This document shows positions 8,279 through 17,291 of a stretch of DNA of 64,000 bases, piece after piece. The stretch spans positions 62,001 through 126,000 of the forward strand of contig JBNAIG010000030.1 of the NCBI GenBank assembly GCA_050031985.1. The letters are read 5' to 3'. Each line of letters begins with the position of its first letter. Position 1 is the stretch's first letter. The notes under the pieces are model-generated. The model made no database searches, was not told where the DNA came from, and saw only the letters and a program-made list of their open reading frames with translations. A program made the translations under genes and the position numbers. This DNA is from SZUA-368 sp028533045. GTDB lineage: Bacteria > Spirochaetota > Spirochaetia > DSM-2461.

Positions 8279-9534
8279 GATTTATCCGGGTGATAGAGGG
8301 TTATGCGGTTTTTACCGGCTTTTTTGGAGGCATACATAGCCTGATCGGCCCTATGAATAATTTCATTCTGGTCTTTAGCCCAATGGCGGCTGGAGAGAAT
8401 CCCCATACTCAGGGTCAGCGGTAGTTCTATGCCCTTCTTGGCAAGTTTTTCCCTGCCCTTCTTTAGAAAACGGTCCCGGATGCTACGGGCCGCTTCTTCC
8501 GCTTTATCTGCCGGGCAGTCGTCCATAAGAAGAAGGAACTCATCTCCCCCCATTCGGGCGGGAATATCACAGTCCCTTGTCTCTTCCTGTAGTACCTGTC
8601 CCAGTACTTTAAGAATGTCGTCCCCCAAATCGTGGCCGTATAAATCATTCAGGCTTTTTAGATTGTCCATATCTATATAAATGAGAGCATAGAGACGGAA
8701 ATTCCTTCGTAACTGGGAGATGCAGTGGGAGAGACTTTCCTTAAGGTAGTCCCCCGTATAGACTCCTGTGAGTTTGTCGTGGATAAGGTCTTTTAGGTAG
8801 CGGTTTTTTTCACTCTCCAGACGGGATCGTTCTTTCTGTTTTTCCCGCAACAGAAGCTGGGCGTACCAGGTAAGACTGATGGAGAGACAGACAAATCCCA
8901 GCCAGGCCTGGGTTCTCATGGTAGAAAGAATGGCGGAAAAGACACCGTAAAAGGAGATAATGAAAAAGCTGCCGGCAAATCCGTAAATGAGAGGGCGTAG
9001 GATTTTTTCTTCCTTTCTTTTGTAAACATAGAGGACTGTTCGAACAACGAGGTAGCCGTTAAGGAGAATGGAGAGTATTGTCATAGCCGGGAAAAGGGGA
9101 CCCTTGATGAGGGAACTATGTGTTTTAATCGGATTGAGGCTTTTATGGAAATAGTGGTCTCCCGGAATCCAGAGGCTTAAAATCAGGAGAAGTACAAGAG
9201 ATATTAGGATAGTTTTATTGAGGCGGGGAGCCTGATGGATAGAATCGGACAGACGGAGCCCGTAAATAGCTGTTAGGAGAGTTCCCGTATAGCAAACCCG
9301 GGTCCAGAAAAGAACGGTAGCCACATCTGATGAGGAAGAGTAAACCGTGTACCCAATCAGGTAGATGAGAAAAGCAGCCTCCAGTCCGATGATTTTTTCC
9401 AATAGTCGTTCGGTTTTGAATATTCGGGCCTGGAAAATAAGAAAAAGTGTTTGGCAGAAAAGGAGAAGAGTTCCAAAGAGACTACCCGCGCTATCCCTGT
9501 TTATGTAGATGTATTGTGACAGGTCATTCAGCAT
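8275..9534 (-). CDS. Membrane-bound diguanylate cyclase (GGDEF), paralogue 1
   Basis: 419 residues. The N-terminal 225 contain about seven hydrophobic segments resembling a 7TM histidine-kinase-type sensor region, followed by a short coiled coil and a GGDEF domain (about 240-415). The active-site loop RMGGDEFLLLMDD is intact, as are DKLTGVY and DMDNLKSLNDLYGHDLGDD, so synthesis of cyclic di-GMP from GTP is expected. No obvious RxxD inhibitory site precedes the motif. The gene overlaps the upstream paralogue by 11 bases, and the pair look like a tandem duplication with divergent sensor halves. Confidence 0.92.
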   Translation of the reverse strand: MLNDLSQYIYINRDSAGSLFGTLLLFCQTLFLIFQARIFKTERLLEKIIGLEAAFLIYLIGYTVYSSSSDVATVLFWTRVCYTGTLLTAIYGLRLSDSIHQAPRLNKTILISLVLLLILSLWIPGDHYFHKSLNPIKTHSSLIKGPLFPAMTILSILLNGYLVVRTVLYVYKRKEEKILRPLIYGFAGSFFIISFYGVFSAILSTMRTQAWLGFVCLSISLTWYAQLLLREKQKERSRLESEKNRYLKDLIHDKLTGVYTGDYLKESLSHCISQLRRNFRLYALIYIDMDNLKSLNDLYGHDLGDDILKVLGQVLQEETRDCDIPARMGGDEFLLLMDDCPADKAEEAARSIRDRFLKKGREKLAKKGIELPLTLSMGILSSRHWAKDQNEIIHRADQAMYASKKAGKNRITLYHPDKS

Positions 9535-10732
9535 GAGCTATCTCTCCATAATGGGATATACAGTTTTTTCCTAACCTTTTACTATTGTACATGGCTTTGT
9601 CCGCCCGTTTGATGAGAATTTCCGGATCGGGGGACCAGTTTTTTCTTCCCACTATGCCAATGCTCAGGGAAACATTGTTCTTCAGGGGCCAGTCGGGAAA
9701 GTTATTTTCCATTATCTCCTTAAGATAATCCATGATATTGGTTGAAATGATTTCGGCCCTTTCCGGGGAGCTGTCAGGCAGGAGAAGAATAAATTCGTCC
9801 CCTCCCAGTCGGGCGGCAATGTCGTAATTCCGGGTACGCTCTTTTAAGCAGGCGCCCAGTTCTCTTAAAAGGGTATCTCCCGCTATATGGCCCAGTTCAT
9901 CATTCAGAAGTTTGAAATTATCCAGGTCCAGGAACGTTAAGCTGCAGGGGGTGTCGTTTCTGTTTATCTTGCTGTTTAGTTGATGAAGGTTTTCCAGAAG
10001 GTAATCTCTCGTGTAGAGACCGGTGAGCTTGTCATGGATAAGGTTGTGATAGATCTGATCCTTTTCCCAGCGGATTTCTTCCAGTTCTTCCTGATGCCTT
10101 CGGGCCATCCCGGTCGAGTAAGCTGTAAAGCCCAGGGACAGTCCTACCGGGCCCAGCCAGGATTGGGGGGGGAGGGAGGAGTGGCGTAAGAATGATACGG
10201 AGTTATAGAGAGTTACGGCGAAGAGGACCAGGAACCCGTAGAAAATAGGCTGATTCATCTTCCATTTGTCCCTGTCTCTTATAATATACAGGTTTGTTCT
10301 TATCAGAACATAAGAGAAGGACACAATCAGAAGGAAAGCAAAAGAGCGGTAGTTTTGCCGTACTATTAATCCTATAAGGAGAAGAGTGACCCCTTCAAGT
10401 ATCCCGCATTCCCATCCATGGGGTTTTTCCTTAAGCGATTCATAAAATCGGAAGATTGAACCTACAAGCAAAGCCATCCCGGAATAACTGACTTGGGCCC
10501 AGAATGGGGGAGAGGGTGGTTTGATGGCGGATAAATAAGCGGTATAGCCAAGAAGATAGGTTAAAAGGGCCGCTTGCACAAGAAGATAATCAAACAACAT
10601 GAGGGGAGATTGTAAGGTTCTCATATAAGTAACACTGTATAAGGTAAAGATTAACACGAGAAAGGCGCCCACCACACTTCCCAGGGCCTCTTTATGAATC
10701 ATAATGTACATGTCTGTCTCATCCCCTTCCAT
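9524..10732 (-). CDS. Membrane-bound diguanylate cyclase (GGDEF), paralogue 2
   Basis: Same plan as its downstream neighbour: about seven membrane segments, then a GGDEF domain with DKLTGLY, DLDNFKLLNDELGHIAGD and RLGGDEFILLLPD, so catalysis is expected. The open frame reaches 10762 from a GTG. I place the start at the ATG at 10732 because seven residues then precede MYIMIHKEALG, exactly as seven precede YIYINRDSAG in the paralogue. An ATG at 10711 is also possible. No Shine-Dalgarno is visible at 10732, and TATAGT sits a few bases upstream. The signal sensed by the membrane part is unknown. Confidence 0.88.
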   Translation of the reverse strand: MEGDETDMYIMIHKEALGSVVGAFLVLIFTLYSVTYMRTLQSPLMLFDYLLVQAALLTYLLGYTAYLSAIKPPSPPFWAQVSYSGMALLVGSIFRFYESLKEKPHGWECGILEGVTLLLIGLIVRQNYRSFAFLLIVSFSYVLIRTNLYIIRDRDKWKMNQPIFYGFLVLFAVTLYNSVSFLRHSSLPPQSWLGPVGLSLGFTAYSTGMARRHQEELEEIRWEKDQIYHNLIHDKLTGLYTRDYLLENLHQLNSKINRNDTPCSLTFLDLDNFKLLNDELGHIAGDTLLRELGACLKERTRNYDIAARLGGDEFILLLPDSSPERAEIISTNIMDYLKEIMENNFPDWPLKNNVSLSIGIVGRKNWSPDPEILIKRADKAMYNSKRLGKNCISHYGEIAHAE

Positions 10733-10780
10733 AACTATAACAGTAAATGGGGAATAGTTCACGGGAAAATCATTAAAACC

Positions 10781-10810
10781 TTGACAAATAGGGGGTTAAA
10801 AAGATATAAA
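10781..10810 (+). promoter_or_regulatory. Sigma70 promoter of valS
   Basis: TTGACA at 10781-10786, 18-bp spacer, TATAAA at 10805-10810. It gives a leader of about 40 bases with a strong GGAGG site before the valS ATG at 10858. A T9 tract at 10837-10845 just ahead of the ribosome site is unusual but has no stable stem in front of it. Confidence 0.7.
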
Positions 10811-10857
10811 AGGACTTGCTTCGCCTAGGGTGGGGCTTTTTTTTTGGAGGATCGACG

Positions 10858-13491
10858 ATGAAAGCAATTGAGCTGGAGAAAAATTACAATCCGGAAGAAT
10901 TTGAAGACCGGATTTATCAGGACTGGATGGACGAGGGTTGTTTCAAACCCGCCGGGGACGATAGCAAGGATCCCTTCGTCATCGTCATTCCTCCCCCCAA
11001 CGTCACCGGAGTCCTTCACATGGGGCACGGACTCAACAACTCCCTTCAGGATGTTCTTATCCGTTATCACAGAATGCAGCAGCGTCCCACCCTTTGGGTA
11101 CCCGGGACGGACCATGCGGGAATCGCCACTCAGAACGTTGTAGAACGGCGTCTTCTTAAAGAAGGAAAGAGTCGTCACGATCTGGGCCGGGAAAAATTCC
11201 TGGAAGAGACCTGGAAGGTTAAGGAAGAGCATCACGGTATCATTACCAAGCAGCTCATGAAAATCGGCGCTTCCTGCGACTGGAGTCGGGAGCGCTTTAC
11301 CATGGACGAAGGCCTTTCCAAAGCGGTTCGCGAAGTGTTCGTAACACTCTTTGAACGGGACCTCATCTATAAGGGCGAATATCTGGTAAACTGGTGTCCC
11401 AGCTGCGGAACCGCCCTGGCCGACGACGAAGTGGACCACGAAGAGAAGAACGGTAAGCTTTACGATATAGCCTATCCCCTGTCCGACGGTTCCGGGGAGA
11501 TTATTGTTTCCACCACCAGGCCGGAAACTATGTTTGGCGACACGGCCGTTGCGGTTCATCCCGATGATGAGCGTTACACCCATTTAGTGGGCAAGACCAT
11601 TGATCTCCCTCTAACGGACAGAAAAATCAAGATAATCGCCGACTCCTACTGTAAGATGGAATTTGGTTCCGGGGCCGTAAAGATGACCCCCGCCCACGAC
11701 CCTAACGACTGGGAAGTGGGAATGCGTCACGACCTGGAAAAAATAAACGTCCTCAACCCGGACGGTACCATGAACGGTAATACGCCGGAAAATATTCAGG
11801 GCTTGAATACCAAGGACGCCCGGAAGCAGACCCTGGCCGACCTGGAAGCGGCCGGTTTCCTTCGTGGCAGCAAGGATAATCCCCATCAGGTGGGACACTG
11901 TTACCGCTGTAAAACCGTGGTGGAGCCCTACATGTCCAAGCAGTGGTTTGTACGTATGGGCCCCATGGCCGAGAAAGCCACCAACGCCTGGAAGAAGGAT
12001 GAAATCCGCTTCTATCCCAAAAAATGGGAAAATACCTACGCCCACTGGATGGAAGGTATCCGTGACTGGTGCATAAGCCGGCAGCTCTGGTGGGGCCACA
12101 GAATCCCCGCCTGGACCTGTCCCGACTGCGGCGAATTGGCCGTTTCACGGGACGATCTGACCGCCTGTCCCAAGTGCGGCAGCGCCAAGGTAAGCCAGGA
12201 TCCGGACGTACTGGACACTTGGTTCTCCTCCTGGCTCTGGCCCTTCAGTACCCTGGGCTGGCCCGAGAAAACGCCGGACCTGGAGAAATTTTTCGCCACC
12301 ACCGCCCTGGTAACAGGTTACGACATCATCTTCTTTTGGGTAGCCCGAATGATTATGGCCTCTTTGGAGTTTATGGGGGAAGTTCCCTTTAGAGATATCT
12401 ATATGACCGGACTTGTCCGAGACGCTCAGGGCCGCAAAATGAGTAAGTCCCTGGGGAACGGACTGGACCCCCTGGAAATCGTGGACAAGTACGGCGCCGA
12501 CGCCATGAAGTTCACCTTGGTATACCTTTCCGGTCAGGGAGAAGATATCCCCGTAGGAATGGACACCTTCCAGATCGGTTCCAAGTTCTGTAATAAGATC
12601 TGGAACGCCACCCGCTACATCCTCATGAATCTGGAAGGGCGGGAACTGGTTAAAAATCCCGAACTGCGCACCGTGGACAAGTGGATCTATCACCGGCTTA
12701 ACGAAGCGGTTAAATCCATGGACAAAGCCTTTACCACCTATCGTTTTGACGAAATGGGTCACGGCGTTTACGAATATTTCTGGAACGACTTCTGCGACTG
12801 GTACGTGGAAGCCACCAAGCTCTATCTCTACTCCGATGACGAAGCGGAAAAGAACCGGGCCGTTTCTGTTATCCTGAATGTCCTGGAAGAATCTCTTAGA
12901 CTGATGCACCCCGTGCTGAGCTTCCTGACAGAGGAAATCTACCAGAAGCTTCCCAACACGGAAGGCCGCATCATCACCGCCCAGTACCCCCAGATAGAGG
13001 AAAGCCGGGAAGACAAGGCTCTTAACGAAAACTTTGAACTCCTCCAGGATTTGGTACAGAAAGTACGAACCCTGCGAAGTGAGTTTACCATACCCCCTTC
13101 CAACAAAATCAAACTGGCCGTCCGCTGTGACGCTCAGCTTTTGAGCTTCTTTGAAGAAGCGGGAGACCTGGTGGCTTCTCTGGTTAAGGCGGAAGAAGTC
13201 AGCTTTACTGTGGAAGAGAAAGAGTTTGCCGGAGCTGTAACCGCCGTAGGTAAGGGCTTTGAGGCTCACGCCCTCATTAGGGATCTGATCGATATGGATA
13301 AGGAGATCGCCCGAATGAAGAAGACCGTGGAGAAGAACCTTAAGCTCAAAGCTGCAACGGAAAAGAAACTTTCCAACGAAAACTTCGTAAGCCGGGCTCC
13401 CGCCGATGTTATCGCCAAGGAAAAGGAAAAGCTCGAAGAGTTTGAACAGGCCATTGTGAAGATGGAAGCCTATTTGAAGGATTTGGGTTAA
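10858..13491 (+). CDS. valS: Valyl-tRNA synthetase
   Basis: An 877-residue class I synthetase that charges tRNA-Val and edits misacylated Thr-tRNA. Visible landmarks: PPPNVTGVLHMGHG (HIGH motif), the zinc-binding-like CPSCG near residue 180, the editing-domain STTRPETMFGDTAVAV, a second Cys cluster CPDCG...CPKCGS, GRKMSKSLGNG (KMSKS), an anticodon-binding domain and the C-terminal coiled coil (about 800-877). The frame is open 14 codons upstream, but the ATG at 10858 follows GGAGG by seven bases and matches the family N-terminus. It lies alone behind its own promoter. Confidence 0.97.
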   Translation: MKAIELEKNYNPEEFEDRIYQDWMDEGCFKPAGDDSKDPFVIVIPPPNVTGVLHMGHGLNNSLQDVLIRYHRMQQRPTLWVPGTDHAGIATQNVVERRLLKEGKSRHDLGREKFLEETWKVKEEHHGIITKQLMKIGASCDWSRERFTMDEGLSKAVREVFVTLFERDLIYKGEYLVNWCPSCGTALADDEVDHEEKNGKLYDIAYPLSDGSGEIIVSTTRPETMFGDTAVAVHPDDERYTHLVGKTIDLPLTDRKIKIIADSYCKMEFGSGAVKMTPAHDPNDWEVGMRHDLEKINVLNPDGTMNGNTPENIQGLNTKDARKQTLADLEAAGFLRGSKDNPHQVGHCYRCKTVVEPYMSKQWFVRMGPMAEKATNAWKKDEIRFYPKKWENTYAHWMEGIRDWCISRQLWWGHRIPAWTCPDCGELAVSRDDLTACPKCGSAKVSQDPDVLDTWFSSWLWPFSTLGWPEKTPDLEKFFATTALVTGYDIIFFWVARMIMASLEFMGEVPFRDIYMTGLVRDAQGRKMSKSLGNGLDPLEIVDKYGADAMKFTLVYLSGQGEDIPVGMDTFQIGSKFCNKIWNATRYILMNLEGRELVKNPELRTVDKWIYHRLNEAVKSMDKAFTTYRFDEMGHGVYEYFWNDFCDWYVEATKLYLYSDDEAEKNRAVSVILNVLEESLRLMHPVLSFLTEEIYQKLPNTEGRIITAQYPQIEESREDKALNENFELLQDLVQKVRTLRSEFTIPPSNKIKLAVRCDAQLLSFFEEAGDLVASLVKAEEVSFTVEEKEFAGAVTAVGKGFEAHALIRDLIDMDKEIARMKKTVEKNLKLKAATEKKLSNENFVSRAPADVIAKEKEKLEEFEQAIVKMEAYLKDLG

Positions 13492-13498
13492 AGCCGAA

Positions 13499-13523
13499 AG
13501 CGGACGGATGAAAGCTGTCCGCT
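13499..13523. terminator. Stem-loop between convergent valS and chemoreceptor genes
   Basis: AGCGGAC (13499-13505) pairs perfectly with GTCCGCT (13517-13523) around an 11-base loop. T-runs on either side are poor, so this is a weak candidate bidirectional terminator. It overlaps the last codons of the chemoreceptor gene. Confidence 0.4.
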
Positions 13524-15738
13524 ACTCCGTCTTAAATTTCTCAAGCTCGCCCTTCAAACTGGCAATGCGCTCCCGGTTGGTGTGGCTTATCTCGTTTACC
13601 TGATTGATGGCGTTGTTTATTTCGTCGGTCCCGGCGGCCATTTCGTCCATGCTGTGGCTCATCTCGCCGGTAATTCTGGAAAGGGTACCCATTTCGTCCA
13701 TAACAAGACCGTTTTTTTCCCGCATGGCAACGGAGCTTTCCCGCACCTGTGTCGTTATGGAGGTCATTTCCTGAATGGCGCCCAGTACTTCAATCCCTCC
13801 GGCGTTTTGTTCTTCCATGGCGTTTCGGATGATGTGTTCCTGATCTTTAACTTTCTGACTAAGGTCAAGGACGGACTGAAACTGATTTTTGGCTGAGCCG
13901 GTGAGGCTTTCCGCTTTTCCGATAGACTCTTTGAGCTTGTTAAGCACTTCGATAATCGACTTACCCTGGCTTCCCGCCGTTTCGGAAAGTTTGCGAATCT
14001 CTTCGGCCACAACGGCAAATCCCCGGCCCGCTTCTCCCGCATGGGCGGCTTCAATGGCGGCGTTCATGGCAAGGAGGTTGGTCTGGCTGGCAATATTCTG
14101 AATTATATTCCCCGCTTCGATCAGCCCTTCCGATTCACCATTGATGGTGTTTATAAAGCTGGCTACTTCATTTATACCGGTCTGTCCCGATTCACTTGCC
14201 ACAAGGAGTTCGTCCATGGAGAGGCTGTTTTTATCGAGTACTTCCGTTACCGATTTGACGTTGGCTACCATTTCTTCAACCGCTGCGGAGGATTGGGTGA
14301 TGCTCGAAGCCTGATTCTGCAGAAGGTTGTCCAACTGGTCAATTCCCACGGTAATCTGATTGATCGTCTTGCCCACTTCATCCACGCTGGAAGCCTGTTG
14401 GCCGGACTGGTTTTTTATACTCATAATATTGGCGGCAATTTGGTTCATAGCCGAGGCTGTCTGGGTCATGTTGGCCGAGAGGTCTTCTCCCACCTGATTG
14501 AGGCTGTCCGAATCAGTTTTGATCTGAATCAGCAGGGAGCTCATCTTGCCAATGGTTTGGTTGAAGTAGAGGCCGATTTCACCAATTTCATCCCTTCTTC
14601 CTACTCTGATTTCTTTGGTAAGGTCTCCTTCTCCTTCGGATATCTCTTTAAGGGCTTCCGCCGTTTGCTTAAGAGGATTAATAAGAGAATTTGCTATGAG
14701 AAGGATAAGAACCATAATTATAGCAATCCCGGCCAGACAGATAAGGGCAATACGTTTAAGAATTTTCATTCCTTCTGTAAAGGTTTCCGTTGTGGGAACC
14801 ACAGTACCGAAAATCCAGGGATGCTCACTTTCTCCGATTTTAAAGGGGACAAAGCTTTTGGAAACAACCGCACCGAGACTGCTTGAATAGTATTCTCCCG
14901 TTACGATTTCCATATTGTCCATTTTTTGTCGCAACTCATCGTTGGGACCGTTTTTTTCCTCTCCCCAGATCTTGTTTATTCTGTCAAGGTTTGGGTGATA
15001 CACCACTTGTCCCAAATAGGTGACTAGGCGGCAGAAACCTGTATCATACAGGGTTACATTGTCAAGTTGCTCATCCAGGGACTTGAGGGAAATATCAATC
15101 CCGGCTACACCGATAACACGACCGTTTTTATCCCGGATAGGGGCGGCCAGGCTTGTAAGTAACTGATCAACCCCTGCCACGGGATAATAGTAGGGGTCGG
15201 TAATAACCTCATTGCCGCTGTTTCTTGCCAGTAGATAATAATCTCCTATACCCGGTTCATTGTATCCCTCAAGTGGAGCGTAAGATAGGGTTCCGTCGTC
15301 ATCCCGGTAATAGTAGGGAATAAAGCGCCCCGTTTCATCGTATCCTTCAGTACCGGCGTATTCTTCATCCAGCCCGTCTAAAGCATTCGGTTCAAAAACG
15401 CACCAGACTCCCATTATCTCATCATTTTGTTCCAGGAGCCCCTGTAATATTCCCGAGAAAACCTTTCGGCGGGATTGGGGGAAATAGGCCTCGTATCCGT
15501 GGAAAATATAGGCGAGAAAACGGGCGGTGGCCATGGACGTATCAAGTACTCCTTCTATTTGATAGGCATACTCCATGGATACCGCTTCCATGTAGATACG
15601 GGAGTTATGCTTTTCATTGATATAGACAAGGCGGGCCGTTACGAAGCCGCTTACGGAAAAGACAAGGATAACCGACATTCCTATTATCAGGAACATTCGA
15701 TTTCTAATACTATATTTCTTACTATTTCTGCGTGACAT
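13522..15738 (-). CDS. Methyl-accepting chemotaxis protein with double-Cache sensor
   Basis: 738 residues. A membrane segment near residues 10-35 is followed by a large periplasmic dCache-type sensor (about 40-325) with features such as VIGVAGIDISLKSL, as in Cache receptors for small molecules. A second membrane segment (about 330-352) is followed by a HAMP domain (ALKEISEGEGDLTKEI) and a long signalling domain whose hairpin tip reads EEIRKLSETAGSQGKSI. Methylation-region helices are present. It would report ligand binding to CheA/CheW. The ATG follows GGGGAAAAAAAT. No chemotaxis genes are adjacent, and the ligand cannot be read from the sequence. Confidence 0.95.
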   Translation of the reverse strand: MSRRNSKKYSIRNRMFLIIGMSVILVFSVSGFVTARLVYINEKHNSRIYMEAVSMEYAYQIEGVLDTSMATARFLAYIFHGYEAYFPQSRRKVFSGILQGLLEQNDEIMGVWCVFEPNALDGLDEEYAGTEGYDETGRFIPYYYRDDDGTLSYAPLEGYNEPGIGDYYLLARNSGNEVITDPYYYPVAGVDQLLTSLAAPIRDKNGRVIGVAGIDISLKSLDEQLDNVTLYDTGFCRLVTYLGQVVYHPNLDRINKIWGEEKNGPNDELRQKMDNMEIVTGEYYSSSLGAVVSKSFVPFKIGESEHPWIFGTVVPTTETFTEGMKILKRIALICLAGIAIIMVLILLIANSLINPLKQTAEALKEISEGEGDLTKEIRVGRRDEIGEIGLYFNQTIGKMSSLLIQIKTDSDSLNQVGEDLSANMTQTASAMNQIAANIMSIKNQSGQQASSVDEVGKTINQITVGIDQLDNLLQNQASSITQSSAAVEEMVANVKSVTEVLDKNSLSMDELLVASESGQTGINEVASFINTINGESEGLIEAGNIIQNIASQTNLLAMNAAIEAAHAGEAGRGFAVVAEEIRKLSETAGSQGKSIIEVLNKLKESIGKAESLTGSAKNQFQSVLDLSQKVKDQEHIIRNAMEEQNAGGIEVLGAIQEMTSITTQVRESSVAMREKNGLVMDEMGTLSRITGEMSHSMDEMAAGTDEINNAINQVNEISHTNRERIASLKGELEKFKTE

Positions 15739-15863
15739 ATTTTTTTCCCCGATGATGTTTATTTAACTGTAAAATATTATCAAGTCGAATGCAAAACAAT
15801 TATAGGAGGATTGAAAAGATACGTTTTATTTTTTATGATAGGCCTAAATCCCCGGAGGAAATA

Positions 15864-17288
15864 ATGGAATCATTTTTTACAAGACTCGAAAAGCAGGCAA
15901 AGGAGAAAAACAGTCTTCTTTGTGTGGGCCTTGATCCGCGTATCGACTGGCAGGAAGGAGAATCTCCCTACCGTCCCTTAGTGGAGTGGAACGAAAGAAT
16001 TATCGAAGCCACCGCCGATTACGCCATATGTTACAAACCGAATATCGCCTTCTTCGAAGCCTATGGGCCGGAAGGACTGCGGGCCCTGGAAAGGGTTATG
16101 GAAACTATTCCCGAAGAGATCCCCGTTCTTATGGATGCCAAGCGGAACGATATTGGTTCTACTGCCCAGGCCTATGCCGATTCTATTTTCGGTTACTACA
16201 ATGCCGACTGTGTGACTCTGTCTCCCTACATGGGCAAGGATGCGGCCGATCCCTTCCTGGACTACGAAGGACGGGGCATGTTCCTCCTGGCCAGAACGAC
16301 CAATCCAAGCGCTCCCGCCATTCAGGATATTCCCGTAACTCTCCCCGGGGGAGAACAGGGAGAACTTTACGTAAAAACCGCCATTGAATGTACCTCCTGG
16401 TCCGACCGGGTGGGACTTGTTGTGGCCGGTAATGACCTGGACGCCCTGCGCAAGCTCCGCTACTACTGCCCCAATACCTGGTTTCTGACGCCCGGGATCG
16501 GCAGTCAGGGCGGTTCAATGGTTGACGCGGTCGCCGCAGGACAGCGCAAGGACGGACTGGGTATCCTTCCCAACGTCTCCCGTGCCATTGCCAATGCAGA
16601 AGATCCGGGCAAGGCGGCAAAAGAGTTCGTAGACAGCCTTAACAAGGCCCGGGAACAGGCCGCTGTAAAAGTACAGGGCGCCGATATTGAAGAGATCAAA
16701 AAGCGGGAAGTTATTGACGGCCTCATAGAGAACGAATGTTTTAGAGTAGGGGAGTTCACCCTTAAGTCGGGAAAGAAATCTCCCTTCTATATTGACCTTA
16801 GACGGGTTTCTTCGGACCCCTCTCTCCTGGCAAAAGTCGCCCGGGCCTATGCCAAGCTTCTCAAGGGTAAGAGTTACGATCGGCTGGCCGGGATTCCTCT
16901 GGCTGCCCTGCCTCTGGCAACCGCCGTTTCCCTGGAGGCTAACATCCCCCTTATCTACCCCCGGATGACCATGAAGGCCCACGGTACGGGTAACCGGATC
17001 GAAGGGGAGTGGAAGAAAGGCGAAAAAGTAGCCCTTCTGGACGATCTTATTACCACAGGTAAAAGCAAGATAGAAGCCATCGATATCCTTAGGGAAGAGG
17101 GGCTTATCGTGGAAGACCTTTACGTCCTTCTCGAACGGGGCGCCCAGGGACGTAAGGACATGACCGCCGTGGACATCAACCTCCACGCCTACGCCCATGT
17201 GGAAGAGTTCCTGGTTCCCTGTCATGAGAAAAATCTCATAGACGAAGACCAGCTTGCTTCCATGCTCACATACGCCAAAGAGGAGTAG
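15864..17288 (+). CDS. pyrFE: Bifunctional orotidine-5'-phosphate decarboxylase / orotate phosphoribosyltransferase
   Basis: A 474-residue fusion carrying out the last two steps of UMP synthesis, in the order PyrF then PyrE. The N-terminal half (about 1-280) has LLCVGLDPR and the catalytic D-x-K-x-x-x-D in LMDAKRNDIGSTAQAYA, typical of the type 2 (long) PyrF. The C-terminal half (about 285-470) has FTLKSGKKSPFYIDLR and the PRPP loop VALLDDLITTGKS. The frame is open 25 codons upstream; the ATG at 15864 has GGAGGAA five bases before it. It is divergent from the chemoreceptor, and mscS follows after three bases. Other pyr genes (pyrK, pyrD) occur at 28.9-30.6 kb. Confidence 0.95.
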   Translation: MESFFTRLEKQAKEKNSLLCVGLDPRIDWQEGESPYRPLVEWNERIIEATADYAICYKPNIAFFEAYGPEGLRALERVMETIPEEIPVLMDAKRNDIGSTAQAYADSIFGYYNADCVTLSPYMGKDAADPFLDYEGRGMFLLARTTNPSAPAIQDIPVTLPGGEQGELYVKTAIECTSWSDRVGLVVAGNDLDALRKLRYYCPNTWFLTPGIGSQGGSMVDAVAAGQRKDGLGILPNVSRAIANAEDPGKAAKEFVDSLNKAREQAAVKVQGADIEEIKKREVIDGLIENECFRVGEFTLKSGKKSPFYIDLRRVSSDPSLLAKVARAYAKLLKGKSYDRLAGIPLAALPLATAVSLEANIPLIYPRMTMKAHGTGNRIEGEWKKGEKVALLDDLITTGKSKIEAIDILREEGLIVEDLYVLLERGAQGRKDMTAVDINLHAYAHVEEFLVPCHEKNLIDEDQLASMLTYAKEE

Positions 17289-17291
17289 ACC

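Noticed and set aside
10816..10857. Upstream extension of valS
   Set aside because: Frame is open, but GGAGG and family alignment place the start at 10858.
12145..13269. 374-codon minus-strand ORF inside valS
   Set aside because: Antisense shadow of valS.
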